Positions 51,581 through 60,843 of a stretch of DNA of 64,000 bases are shown here, piece by piece. A model generated the notes under the pieces. It was not told the origin of the DNA. It made no database searches and worked only from the letters and a program-made list of their open reading frames with translations. The first letter of the stretch is position 1; every line of letters starts with the position of its first letter. A program made the position numbers and the translations under genes. Source of the DNA: an uncultured Roseicyclus sp. (lineage in GTDB: Bacteria > Pseudomonadota > Alphaproteobacteria > Rhodobacterales > Rhodobacteraceae); the NCBI GenBank assembly GCA_937139335.1, contig CAKZPN010000057.1:62001-126000 (forward strand), read 5' to 3'.

Positions 51581-52174
51581 TCAGTACTTGGCCGCCGCCT
51601 GCGGATCCACTACGTGCCCATCTGGCCCTAGATGGCCTTCGAGGCGGTCGATCTCCCTCCAAAAGAACGTGTCGAAATCCGGCCATCGGTGAGCGATGTC
51701 GCTTGTCTCTTCATCGACGCTCAGGATCTCGCCCGATCTGGTCTCGATATAGAGCCGCAAGATCGGGGCGAACATTGCCGAGCCAAAGACCAGGCCGTCG
51801 TGCCTTTCCACATGCCGCGTGAAATTGACGTTCTCAGCAAAGATATTTAGGGGAATACCGGGTCCGCCCAACGCTGATCCTTTGGCGTGCACGCCGTAGA
51901 GCTTGAGCATCCCGGAAAAGAGCATTGCACCATTGATGCCGCCAAGGATGTTCAGATATCCGTAGTCCTTGATGAAGGTGACTTCATCGGTGACCCGTTT
52001 CATGTTGACGTCGGGGATTGGCGGAAACACCACGTGAAGCCAGCCGTTTATGCGCCCAGTCTCAAGGTTTCCATAGACAAGCGCGCCGGTTTTCCAAACC
52101 TTGAATCCGACATGCTCCCAAGGTGCCAGTCGTTTGCGCAGCACGGCCAGGTTCACTTTCTTCGATGATGTCAT
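51581..52174 (-). CDS. SUKH/SMI1-KNR4-like immunity protein (candidate) for the orphan tip
   Basis: A 197-residue protein without signal peptide. Sequence pattern fits the SUKH superfamily: GGINGAMLFSGMLKLYGV (about 90-107, core NGAMLFSG), a GPGIPLNIFAENV strand, GLVFGSAMFAPILRLYIETRSGEI (core GSAMFAPIL) and a closing WPDFDTFFWREIDRL helix. SUKH proteins neutralise nuclease and other toxins of polymorphic systems. It begins 50 bp after the orphan RHS tip with a GAGGAAGG ribosome site, so it should protect against that tip. The family match is by eye. Confidence 0.65.
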   Translation of the reverse strand: MTSSKKVNLAVLRKRLAPWEHVGFKVWKTGALVYGNLETGRINGWLHVVFPPIPDVNMKRVTDEVTFIKDYGYLNILGGINGAMLFSGMLKLYGVHAKGSALGGPGIPLNIFAENVNFTRHVERHDGLVFGSAMFAPILRLYIETRSGEILSVDEETSDIAHRWPDFDTFFWREIDRLEGHLGPDGHVVDPQAAAKY

Positions 52175-52224
52175 CGGTTCCTTCCTCGGGCCATTGAGGC
52201 CCCACCGGGGTTTAGCGCGGGCGC

Positions 52225-53349
52225 CTAGGAGCAGCGGTCGGGATTGGATTGGCAATAGGCCAGGTGTTGGTTCAGTTGCCACTGTCCAGTGACATAGTCG
52301 ATCCCCAATCCTAGCGGGTCAGGAGGAAGTGCATTCAACGTATTGGAGATCCCGTCAACGGTTCGGCCCAACATGCTGCGACCGCTTTCGCGGGCCGCAT
52401 TCAGGACGTCATCATAGCTCCTCATCATCCGGCCGGACGAGCCCATAGCCTCCCCGGTAAAGTTTTCAAACTCTACAGCGCGATCGATGAACTCGCCTGT
52501 CGTGGGCATACGCGTGCCGCCATTGGTGGAATGAAGGGCCGTGTGTTGAGGGCCTCTCATGAACATGATGTTGTTGGGGTCGCCTGCAAGATCTGGATGA
52601 TGCGCGACGTTGTTGATGTGGTGTCCGTGGATGCCACGGGGGCGAATACCCTGCGCCAATTGCCGAAGTTGGCGCTCGGACCATTCGGCCGTGCCTCTGC
52701 CGGTCCGCCTAACTAGTTCCATCTCCTGCCACCACGCCTCACCCACAGCCTGCCGGTGCAGCTGCCGCATGCCGCTGGCAAGGCTTCGTACTACTGCATC
52801 ATCAACGCCGTCGGAAGCCTCGTCAACGCCGCGCCGCGCACTTCCTCGAAGTTGATCGGCAATTTCTTCGGCGACTCTGCTGATCCAACTGTTCCCGCTG
52901 GGATCCAGCAGATTAACTGGATCATTCCCCGAATACGCATACCTGTTCGTCCCCACTCCCGGCTCAGTCACTTCGAACCAGTCGGGCTGGATGAAGAGCC
53001 CCAGCCGCGGGTCATAGTAGCGGGCGTTGAGGTATTGCAAGCCTGCGTCGCCGTCATAGCATTCGCCGATGAAGCCGATCGTCTCCACCGGCGTGGTCCC
53101 GCCCGTGGCGGCGGCGATCTCGCCGAAGGGGGCGTAGTGCCGGTCCTCCACCACCGCGCCGGCCGAGTCAGTGATCGTGGCGACCGAGCCAAGGTGGTCG
53201 TGGTGCAGGTAGTGAACCTCGGCTCCGTTCCGGACCCGGATATGCGGGCGGGGGTAGGTCAGAACCTCCTCGTCCGGGCGGCCGAAGTTGCGGATCTCGA
53301 CCGGCCGGTGATGTGGAGTGGTCGGACGAAAAGTGGCAAGAATTGGCAC
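52225..53349 (-). CDS. Orphan RHS tip with HNH/AHH-like nuclease toxin domain
   Basis: A 374-residue displaced tip. Residues about 16-145 repeat the RHS core exit of the full protein almost exactly (RPDEEVLTYP, YLHHDHLGSVATITD, YLNARYYDPRLGLFIQPDW), ending NLLDPSGN, the usual tip boundary. The toxin that follows has GHHINNVAHHPDLAGDPNNI and QHTALH (about 225-260), an HNH/AHH-type nuclease pattern. The frame opens at GTG 53349, 48 bp after the main immunity gene; the first ~15 codons are not RHS. It lacks the N-terminal shell, so it is either silent or made without a delivery domain. Confidence 0.82.
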   Translation of the reverse strand: MPILATFRPTTPHHRPVEIRNFGRPDEEVLTYPRPHIRVRNGAEVHYLHHDHLGSVATITDSAGAVVEDRHYAPFGEIAAATGGTTPVETIGFIGECYDGDAGLQYLNARYYDPRLGLFIQPDWFEVTEPGVGTNRYAYSGNDPVNLLDPSGNSWISRVAEEIADQLRGSARRGVDEASDGVDDAVVRSLASGMRQLHRQAVGEAWWQEMELVRRTGRGTAEWSERQLRQLAQGIRPRGIHGHHINNVAHHPDLAGDPNNIMFMRGPQHTALHSTNGGTRMPTTGEFIDRAVEFENFTGEAMGSSGRMMRSYDDVLNAARESGRSMLGRTVDGISNTLNALPPDPLGLGIDYVTGQWQLNQHLAYCQSNPDRCS

Positions 53350-53397
53350 ACGGAACCTTAAACCTCAAAAAACTTGATCAGTATCAAAAAATCTTTG

Positions 53398-53976
53398 CTA
53401 ACGCGTCTGAACCTCACACAGTATGATCATCTCTCCATCGAATGCGTCAGTGAAAAAGAGATCACCACTCTTTGGATGGCACGGTTCCACATTTCCCTTG
53501 GAAACAACACCAAATGTCTGGAGCGATCTGGCTTGACGCAATAGAGTGGCGATTTGCTTTGTGCTTCGTCTTCGTATATCGGCCAAAAAGAAAACAGAGT
53601 CGCCAAGAACCTTATGCGGCCTGGCCTTTAATACTGGATCGCCTGGCTTCGAATACTCAGAAAAGCAAAGTAGTTCGGGTAGTTTAAGTCGGTTCGCGTG
53701 TGAGATGAGAGACTGCGCACCAATATCGTAGAAATCCTGCCGCGCTTGCCATCCCTGATGAACGCTTCCCTGCCCCCAAGGCAACCTGGAGTGCGGGTCG
53801 AAATGCAGGGTCTCCTCCGGAATCTCGTACTCTGGAAAAACGAGCATTGCTGAAACAACCCTGAATGTGGGAGACGCCGTATCAAAAGCCAATCTTGAGA
53901 ACGATGCAACTTTCTCGTCTATGTATTCAGACCATAGCTTTGATCCGAGGACTGTAACTTCTCTACGAGATCCCAC
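53398..53976 (-). CDS. Candidate immunity protein of the main RHS toxin
   Basis: A 192-residue protein of no recognised family, no signal peptide, rich in aromatic and charged residues (e.g. FPEYEIPEETLHFD, VFFLADIRRR). I place the start at GTG 53976, whose first base is the last base of the RHS stop (TAGTG), with GAGAGGGCGG just upstream; a TTG at 54000 is an alternative. Position directly behind an RHS C-terminal toxin, with translational coupling, is the normal place of the cognate immunity gene. Its base composition is AT-richer than the catabolic operons. Confidence 0.65.
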   Translation of the reverse strand: MGSRREVTVLGSKLWSEYIDEKVASFSRLAFDTASPTFRVVSAMLVFPEYEIPEETLHFDPHSRLPWGQGSVHQGWQARQDFYDIGAQSLISHANRLKLPELLCFSEYSKPGDPVLKARPHKVLGDSVFFLADIRRRSTKQIATLLRQARSLQTFGVVSKGNVEPCHPKSGDLFFTDAFDGEMIILCEVQTR

Positions 53977-56900
53977 TATTTCCGCCCTCTCGATTCCCAA
54001 TTGTCACGGTCGTCATCATACACCTCCCATCTTTGCCCATCTTCATCTGTATACGTCCAGTGAGGATCACGACCAGTTGGGTGGGTCCGATCATCGTGAA
54101 GCGACTCTCCTGTTTCCGGATTGTGCCATGCGCCTTCGCGCCCTCCGCGTTCGCCGCCGCCCCTCCATTCCCAAGGCGAAGGAACGTTTTCCGGATCCTC
54201 AAAATCGGCCAAGTCCGGAAAGAAGTTCCTGCGCGGTTCTTGGGGCCTTTCAGAAGGCTCATTTCTATCCGGGAAAGGTTGTGATTGCTCGCCGTTTTCA
54301 CCCTGTTCCATCGGCGAAGCAATTCCGCTCTGAATGAAACCCTCAACCGCTTCTTGCGTCGCAGCCGCAAGGCCTGTGCCCATTGACCCGTCTGCGACAC
54401 CATTGTCGAGCAGGTCAGCCGCGGTGTCGATGGTTACCGCCGCGATCAGCGCCTCAAGCGCCGAAAGGACTACAGGAACGCACGGGACACAGGCGTTTCC
54501 GGTGCGATCAAGGTTGTTCACCGGATCGTTGAAACTGTAGCTGTACCTGTTCGTCCCCACCCCCGGCGCGGTCACCTCGAACCAGTCGGGCTGGATGAAG
54601 AGACCGAGGCGGGGGTCGTAGTAGCGGGCGTTGAGGTATTGCAGGCCGGCGTCGCCGTCATACCGTTCGCCGATGAAGCCGATCGTTTCCACCGGCGTAA
54701 TCCCGCCCGTGGCCGCGGCGATCTCGCCGAAGGGAGCGTAGTGTCGATCCTCCACCACCGCGCCGGCCGAGTCAGTGATCGTGGCGACCGAGCCAAGGTG
54801 GTCGTGGTGCAGGTAGTGAACCTCGGCTCCGTTCCGGACGCGGATATGCGGGTGTGGGTAGGTCAGAACCTCCTCGTCGGGTCGGCCGAAATTGCGGATC
54901 TCGACCGGGCCGAAGGTGGCGGTGATGCGGCCCTGATGATCCTCGCGCAGCAGGCGGGCACCGTCGGCGGCGTAGGTGTAGCTTGTGAGTGCCCCGCCAT
55001 GGTTGACCGTGTACGGGCGGTTCTCCCCATCATAGGTGATCACCCGGCCATTGAAGCCCGGGGCAATTGGCGGCCCAACGATCATGTTACCGTTTGCATC
55101 ATAGGTCAGGGGGTCGCCTCCCACCTGCGTTGGCGCGTGCGGGTGCGGTCCACTCGGCAACCCATATGCGTAAATGCCGACGTGCGAGTTTGAGACCATG
55201 CTGCCTGCGACGTCGTAGGAGAACGTCTGATCGAACTGTGGGAAGCCGCCATAATTATCGGCCTCGATCAAGCGTCCCGCGTAGTCGTACGAATAACGGA
55301 AACGCTGCGCCAGGACCGAATGCTCCTGTTCCCAGATGCGCCCTGTCGCCGTCCAATCGTACTCCACTTCACTAATCAAGCCTGCCGAGTTGTTGAGCCT
55401 GATCCACCGCAGACGATTCATGTCCTCAGTGCGGACATGTTCTACGAATGTGCCGTTCCCGTACTCGAACCGCGTCGGCTCCGCATAGGCGTTGTAGTCG
55501 ATCTCGAGCACTTCCGAGCCAAAGCTCCGCAGCTGACCGGCAGCATCGTAAACATGCTCACCGGCTGGCGATACTAAAGTGCCTCCCGGCGAATTCGGCA
55601 AACTCGCCTGCTGTAGATGGCCACTGGCACGATAGGCGAACGCGAGTTCGTAGGTGCGCCCGAGAAGCGAATGCTCTTCGCGGACCGTGTTGCCGGCCGC
55701 ATCAAACCCGTATCCGATCGTGTGGTCAGGGTTCGAGAGCTCGGTCAGGTGCCCGATGTTGTATTCACCAGGAGCAGGCTGATCATAGGTAGATGTCGTT
55801 ACCAGGGTCGCCGCTGCTCCTGTCACGGTTCTCCGCGTCACACGATTCAGGAGGTCGTACTCTAAACCAGTAGTCTGGCCCAATGCATCCGTCTGAAGGA
55901 CAAGATTGTCAGCCGCATCGTAGACCATGGTCCAAAGACCAAGAGCCGGATCGTCGGACTGAGTGCGATTGCCGTAGGTGTCGTACTGATAGTCCCACGT
56001 CGCGCCAATTGGATCCACGACGCCAACCAACCTGCCGAGCAAGTCGTAGTCATACTCTGTCACACGATCCGTACCGACACCTCCGACATCTGTGCCATCG
56101 ACGTCTGCCAAAATGCGGCGGATCGTGTTGCCTTGCGCATCTGCAACGAGGCGAACTTCGCCGCAAATCGTCGTGATCTCTCCATCGTAGCAATGGGCGT
56201 CATTCGCGACGACCATCGGGTGTGGTATCGCACTGATTGGATAGACTGAATAAGATAGTGTGTTCGTGGCCCCGTCCGCTGCAAGAATCGTCTCGATTCT
56301 TCCCAGCGGGTCGAAGACAAACTGCGTCCGTTCATTGGCCGCCACGTTCCATCCCGCTGCTTCAGCATCGGACCAGAAACGAGGGATACTTTCCCATGTC
56401 ATGTTACCCCGCCGGTCGAACACCCGCTCAGTCACAATGAACGAACTTTGCGCCTCGGTATCGGCCGGAACGGTAACTCTGTACGCTTGACCAAGACCAT
56501 CAAAATACTCGCGAGATATCGCCTCGTCATTTCCTGCACCGGTCCCAGGCGCGAGCGACGTCACCTGGCGAAACTGCAAAGTCGGATCACCCAAATTCAC
56601 CCAGTCTACTGATTGCCAATTTCCATTCGGGTCGTCGCGTCGGATTTCACGACAATGGTGGTCATAAGTAAATTGAGTTACGAGACCATTTGCATCGGTA
56701 ACCTGCAAAGGTGCTTGGCAGATGAAACTCCAACTCACCTGCTCAGAATGCCCTGCCGCATTGGCTGAGGATGTTCGGAACAAATGTCGCGACGCATCAT
56801 AGGTGAAGACGGATGTATTCCCCAATCCATCTGCTTGGCTCAGAACATTGCCGTATGAATCGTAGGTGAAACTGGCGGAATTTCTTTGAGAGTGAGGATT

Positions 56901-59900
56901 GCCAAGATTCCCTGTCCAATGGGCAATGACTGAGACATTGGGACTAGAAGGAGTCTGATGATGAGTGCTATTGCCCTCATAAACATAGAATTCCGAGCTA
57001 AGCGTTCTACCTGTGTCCGAAAGGTTGAAACCTGTGCCGGATTGTATCGTAACAAGGGCGGGAAGCGAGACTAGATAGTCTGCAGTGTTGTAGGTGGCGA
57101 ACTGCCTGGCTTCGACAAAATTGTCAGCCGGGGAAAGATCAACACCGTTTTCAGTAAGACCAAGGTGTTGGATGCGTGTTGCATTTCCGTAGGCCGAGTA
57201 GGTAGGAAACAGCGTCGTGGCTTCGACTAAATCCGAACCATAGCGAAGCCGGGTTCTTTCAGACGCTTGAAAACGCCGCATCGGTCGGAGTCCGGCGTCT
57301 CGAATATCCCAACTCCGCAAATTCTGGCGCCATGTGACTCCATTCTGGATCATCGTCTGTGACAAAATTAGCCCACGTTCGCGAAGTTCGTCGTTTGCGT
57401 ATGTCGTGACGATCCAGGGTCCTTCCACCTCACCCTCAAGTTTCGGGAGGTGTGCGGTAACAGATTGAAACCCCAAGGGTCGGCGGTACTCATAATCGTA
57501 TTCAGCTTGCACGTAAGAGTAAGTCGTCTGCCGAGCTTGACCTCGTCCGTCGTGCCTAGTGATGCTCGCAACCACCTGAAGAACAGAAGGCAACTCATTT
57601 CCCACATTTTCTAAACTCGATGACGATGCATAGGAGACCCCTATGCTGCTTCCCAGTTGAGTGTCGAAGAACGTCAACAAATTCGGCAGTTCGGCGTCGT
57701 TCCATAGGACAACACCGTCCTCACCGCGCATAGCGGCGTCCGCCAATCCGTCACCATCAAGATCCGCCCATGCGACAACCCCAAGGAGATCGGGCATGCC
57801 CGTAGGGTCTACTTCAAGAAACCCATTGCCAGTCGAGAGAAGGATAAGAGAGACGGTCTGTAAAGCCGTTGCCACTTCGTCATCCGTTGGCCCACCGGGT
57901 CCGTCGTCAAACAAATCATCATAAGTATCATCATGGTCCGGGTCCGGCTCGGCAATTAGTACTACGTCCGAAAGCCCGTCACCGTTAATATCAACAACAC
58001 GGATTGAATCCACTCGGCGCACAATATTGGAGCTGATATCAAATGATCCTTGCCCATCGCCGAATGGCTCCCCATCAGTGAATCCGAGAAGCGGGTGTGT
58101 TGTTTCATCTGCGACCAGAACTCTGTCGCCGAAGCCAAACCCCCAGCCATAGGAGATGTGAAGCTCTCTAGCCTGGTCTTCATAGGCGTCGAGGATCAGG
58201 AGGTCTCGCGCGCCATCACCATTGAAGTCACCGAAGTAGAAGCTGCGACGCTCGTCTCTTGGTTGCCCAGGATTATTCTGATTCCAAGTGAAGTCATTTC
58301 GGTTCTGCTGAATGGTAGAACCATCATCGAAATCCAGACCATCACAAAGCAAAGGAGTTGAGCCAATATTTAATAAGCGACACCAGAGCGATGCACGATT
58401 GAATTGATGAGGGTTGTGCGCCCCTGGACCTGCCAAAAGCTCGCTTACTCCGTCCCCGTTGAGATCGATCGGTTGAGTCGAAGCGATATCGATGACCGCG
58501 CCGAGACCAGCATGATCACCCAAGAACTGGTTATTTGCTATCTGTTGTGGGCCGTTTGCTGTAAGACGGTATAGCCTGCGTCCGAACATCAACTCGGGGT
58601 CGGGCCCTTCCATCAAGTTCGCGAATTGTAACCCATTATAGTAATTTGCGTTCAGGTTCCAAGAATCCCCGCTTGATATACCGTTTAGATCAATGTCTGT
58701 ATTTGGATTGCTCGGGCAGCTATCGGAATCTCTATGATTGCTATTGTAGTACTCATAGATAAAATAGTTGTCATCAAGGGACGGCACGTAGCCACTGAAG
58801 CCAAGAATAGAACGACGAACCGTTCCTTGGCAGCCTGGGCTCCCATATTGATACGAGCCAAGGTCCGCAAACACAGACACCGGAACCGTATTTCCTCCAT
58901 CCGGAGTATTGACCGGGTCATTTCCGAGTTGCGTACTGATAGTTCGATCGGTGCCAAATTCGACCACTGACGCTTGCAGCGGAGGTACGTCATCGGCCGT
59001 ATCGACGCCGCCGAACTGTTGGCTGTTGGTAAAGGTCGACGCCTGCCACCCCGTAAACAGCAGCTCGGTTCTGTTATCGCGATCTAAGTCTATCGGTTGG
59101 ACTTGTGCATGAAACGGAGTGTCAGGATATGTAGTGGTCGAAAATACTGCCGCTTCGGAAGTGTACACCGCGTTCGAAACCAGCTCGGGAAGTTCCGATC
59201 CCGAAACGATGTTTCCGTTTTGTCCGACCATATAGTCCGAACCAAACACTCTAAGCGCTGCCAGCCGGTGGGCGGCCAGAGGCGACACCGGTTCATAATC
59301 GATTCCGTAGGCTCGCACCCCCGTCGCGCCATCACTGATAGTGACTGATGCAAGAAGAAACTCCTGAACACCTAGGAATCCTTGCGCGCCGGTGGCGAAG
59401 CTAGCTATGGGCAGCGGCTGTTCCGCATAGTGAAACTCCACAGAATACTGTGAGTAGTCGATGCTGGAAGGCCGATGCGCAAGGCCCTGGGAAAGGGGAG
59501 CGAAGTCGTAATCTACCGCAACCATGTTTGCTGCAGCCTGTGCGTCTCGGATCTCGGTTAAAAGGAACAGGCGCTCAAAGGCCGCGTCATAGTGTTCATG
59601 CGAAGATGGCAGGCCCACATTGGCGAGAACACCCACGCTATCATAGCGGTATCTGGTTCCATTTCGATGGGTGACCGTGAAATAGTGGACGATCTCACCG
59701 TTGTGCAACGTTTCCAGTCGCTCAATCTTACGGAAGTCTTCAATTAATGGAGCTAAATTGCCGCCGGCCAGACAACTGGCGCTTACGGCATTGGTCCTGT
59801 AGTCAGCGGGGTAGGTCGAGCTCCCGGCCGGCCAGGGGTTGCTTGCTTCACCATCCGAGCAGGCCAGCAGCTCCATTCCATCGATACGGTAGATATCCCG

Positions 59901-60242
59901 CGAATCTTCAAAACTGGGTATGCCTCCGCCGGGCGTGACCCGCTCTATGCTCGACAGGCCCCCGAGCTGCCACCCCACACCGAGCCACACCTCTGGGGCG
60001 CCGTGGCCCAAAAATGATGAGCTGTAGGAAATCGATAGATCAGGCACCAAACCACGATAGTCCGGAAGGTCTAGCTCCACAGAATATCGAAACGACCCAT
60101 CAGACTGGACGTCCGACGGTATCTGGAACTCAGGCATCTCGAAATCAATTGGATCGCTTTGCGAATGCGCAAGATCTGGCAAAATAAGAGCAATAAATGC
60201 ATAGGCAGCCGATTTCAGACCTACATTCACTATTATACTCAC
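53976..60242 (-). CDS. Secreted SpvB/TcB-RHS polymorphic toxin, 2088 residues
   Basis: Order of parts: Sec signal (residues 1-27); SpvB-type domain (about 35-330, VELDLPDYRGLVPDLSISY region); FG-GAP/VCBS-like repeats (about 380-890, repeated D-x-D/N-G-D-G motifs such as DLNGDGVSEL and DINGDGLSDV); TcdB-like middle region (about 890-1050); RHS/YD repeats (about 1150-1800); RHS core exit (about 1800-1915, YLHHDHLGS to DRTGN); and a 174-residue variable tip with WHNPETGES and HPTGRDPHW near the end. The layout matches Tc toxin B/C cocoons fused in one chain, with a Sec signal instead of a type VI adaptor. The tip boundary reads NNLDRTGN, not the usual DPxG. GTG start with GGAAGGGAA site. Lower GC than flanking operons except in the core exit. 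Confidence 0.9.
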   Translation of the reverse strand: MSIIVNVGLKSAAYAFIALILPDLAHSQSDPIDFEMPEFQIPSDVQSDGSFRYSVELDLPDYRGLVPDLSISYSSSFLGHGAPEVWLGVGWQLGGLSSIERVTPGGGIPSFEDSRDIYRIDGMELLACSDGEASNPWPAGSSTYPADYRTNAVSASCLAGGNLAPLIEDFRKIERLETLHNGEIVHYFTVTHRNGTRYRYDSVGVLANVGLPSSHEHYDAAFERLFLLTEIRDAQAAANMVAVDYDFAPLSQGLAHRPSSIDYSQYSVEFHYAEQPLPIASFATGAQGFLGVQEFLLASVTISDGATGVRAYGIDYEPVSPLAAHRLAALRVFGSDYMVGQNGNIVSGSELPELVSNAVYTSEAAVFSTTTYPDTPFHAQVQPIDLDRDNRTELLFTGWQASTFTNSQQFGGVDTADDVPPLQASVVEFGTDRTISTQLGNDPVNTPDGGNTVPVSVFADLGSYQYGSPGCQGTVRRSILGFSGYVPSLDDNYFIYEYYNSNHRDSDSCPSNPNTDIDLNGISSGDSWNLNANYYNGLQFANLMEGPDPELMFGRRLYRLTANGPQQIANNQFLGDHAGLGAVIDIASTQPIDLNGDGVSELLAGPGAHNPHQFNRASLWCRLLNIGSTPLLCDGLDFDDGSTIQQNRNDFTWNQNNPGQPRDERRSFYFGDFNGDGARDLLILDAYEDQARELHISYGWGFGFGDRVLVADETTHPLLGFTDGEPFGDGQGSFDISSNIVRRVDSIRVVDINGDGLSDVVLIAEPDPDHDDTYDDLFDDGPGGPTDDEVATALQTVSLILLSTGNGFLEVDPTGMPDLLGVVAWADLDGDGLADAAMRGEDGVVLWNDAELPNLLTFFDTQLGSSIGVSYASSSSLENVGNELPSVLQVVASITRHDGRGQARQTTYSYVQAEYDYEYRRPLGFQSVTAHLPKLEGEVEGPWIVTTYANDELRERGLILSQTMIQNGVTWRQNLRSWDIRDAGLRPMRRFQASERTRLRYGSDLVEATTLFPTYSAYGNATRIQHLGLTENGVDLSPADNFVEARQFATYNTADYLVSLPALVTIQSGTGFNLSDTGRTLSSEFYVYEGNSTHHQTPSSPNVSVIAHWTGNLGNPHSQRNSASFTYDSYGNVLSQADGLGNTSVFTYDASRHLFRTSSANAAGHSEQVSWSFICQAPLQVTDANGLVTQFTYDHHCREIRRDDPNGNWQSVDWVNLGDPTLQFRQVTSLAPGTGAGNDEAISREYFDGLGQAYRVTVPADTEAQSSFIVTERVFDRRGNMTWESIPRFWSDAEAAGWNVAANERTQFVFDPLGRIETILAADGATNTLSYSVYPISAIPHPMVVANDAHCYDGEITTICGEVRLVADAQGNTIRRILADVDGTDVGGVGTDRVTEYDYDLLGRLVGVVDPIGATWDYQYDTYGNRTQSDDPALGLWTMVYDAADNLVLQTDALGQTTGLEYDLLNRVTRRTVTGAAATLVTTSTYDQPAPGEYNIGHLTELSNPDHTIGYGFDAAGNTVREEHSLLGRTYELAFAYRASGHLQQASLPNSPGGTLVSPAGEHVYDAAGQLRSFGSEVLEIDYNAYAEPTRFEYGNGTFVEHVRTEDMNRLRWIRLNNSAGLISEVEYDWTATGRIWEQEHSVLAQRFRYSYDYAGRLIEADNYGGFPQFDQTFSYDVAGSMVSNSHVGIYAYGLPSGPHPHAPTQVGGDPLTYDANGNMIVGPPIAPGFNGRVITYDGENRPYTVNHGGALTSYTYAADGARLLREDHQGRITATFGPVEIRNFGRPDEEVLTYPHPHIRVRNGAEVHYLHHDHLGSVATITDSAGAVVEDRHYAPFGEIAAATGGITPVETIGFIGERYDGDAGLQYLNARYYDPRLGLFIQPDWFEVTAPGVGTNRYSYSFNDPVNNLDRTGNACVPCVPVVLSALEALIAAVTIDTAADLLDNGVADGSMGTGLAAATQEAVEGFIQSGIASPMEQGENGEQSQPFPDRNEPSERPQEPRRNFFPDLADFEDPENVPSPWEWRGGGERGGREGAWHNPETGESLHDDRTHPTGRDPHWTYTDEDGQRWEVYDDDRDNWESRGRK
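54540..54955 (-). repeat. RHS core-exit homology block (main copy)
   Basis: This GC-rich block inside the full RHS gene is nearly identical to 52930-53309 in the orphan tip and overlaps in sequence with the 51452-51544 stub. It encodes the segment from RITATFGPVEIRN to PGVGTNRY. The conserved DNA on the toxin side of the shell, shared by neighbouring cassettes, is what would let homologous recombination swap tips. Confidence 0.85.
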
Positions 60243-60582
60243 GTAGGTTCCCTTCCATCTCTTCGAAACTATATTTTTGCTGACTCAGTACTTGCGAATG
60301 CAGATACCGATGCCCATCAAGTCCAACGCTTAGGCCAAGTCTTGCGGATGTTGCATCAACCCGCAACACTTTATTCGCACTCCGTATGAGAATGATGTGA
60401 CGGGGTAAACGTAGCTCTTCTGCGGGTTCGGTCCTTGTCTGAGCGGTTGAGGCAAGCGCCCTAGTGTGAGCCACTTGGTGTGTTGGCGGTGATGTTTGCA
60501 ATCGTTGCGCATTGTTGCAATCATTTGGTGCGCATAGCACCGACCGGCGAAGCGGTGCTGCTTGGTGTGCAGTGAGCAGACA
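60243..60582. other. Gap upstream of the RHS gene, no gene seen
   Basis: This 340-bp stretch should hold the RHS promoter and leader. Two direct copies of TTGCAATC occur at about 60496-60530 in the context TTTGCAATCGTTGCGCATTGTTGCAATC. No coding frame has convincing composition. At its right end, TCGGAAC (60590-60596) and GTTCCGA (60603-60609) make a 7-bp stem inside the IS3 fragment junction. Confidence 0.4.
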
Positions 60583-60843
60583 CTAGAGATCGGAACGTGT
60601 CGGTTCCGAAATCTGGCACCGACCAAGCGCGCAGTAATTACGCAGGATGACCCTGCGCACCTGATCGGTCTTCAGCCCGCCATACCCCTTGCGCCACCGA
60701 TAGTAGGTGAATTGCGTCACGCCGATCGTGCGCACCGCCTCGGCAACCGACCGGCCTTGCGACACCAATACGTCGACCTGCCGGAGCTTCGCGACGATCT
60801 CTTCGGGCTTGTGCTTCTTCTGCGGCATTCCATCGTCCTCCAT
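60583..60843 (-). pseudogene. IS3-family OrfA transposase, truncated
   Basis: The first ~58 residues (PQKKHKPEEIVAKLRQ, VTQFTYYRWRK, GGLKTDQVRR) are the N-terminal HTH of an IS3 OrfA. After KTDQVRR the reading departs into unrelated residues and stops, so the leucine zipper and OrfB are gone. Upstream bases at about 60870-60890 (CCACTTTTCAGGGGGC) look like the left end of such an element. It cannot be active. Confidence 0.85.

Noticed and set aside
51366..51686. 106-codon minus-strand frame across the stub and immunity gene end
   Set aside because: It is an out-of-frame reading of the RHS stub and the SUKH-like gene.
60145..60540. 131-codon minus-strand frame upstream of the RHS start
   Set aside because: No domain, odd composition, and it overlaps the RHS signal peptide region in another frame.
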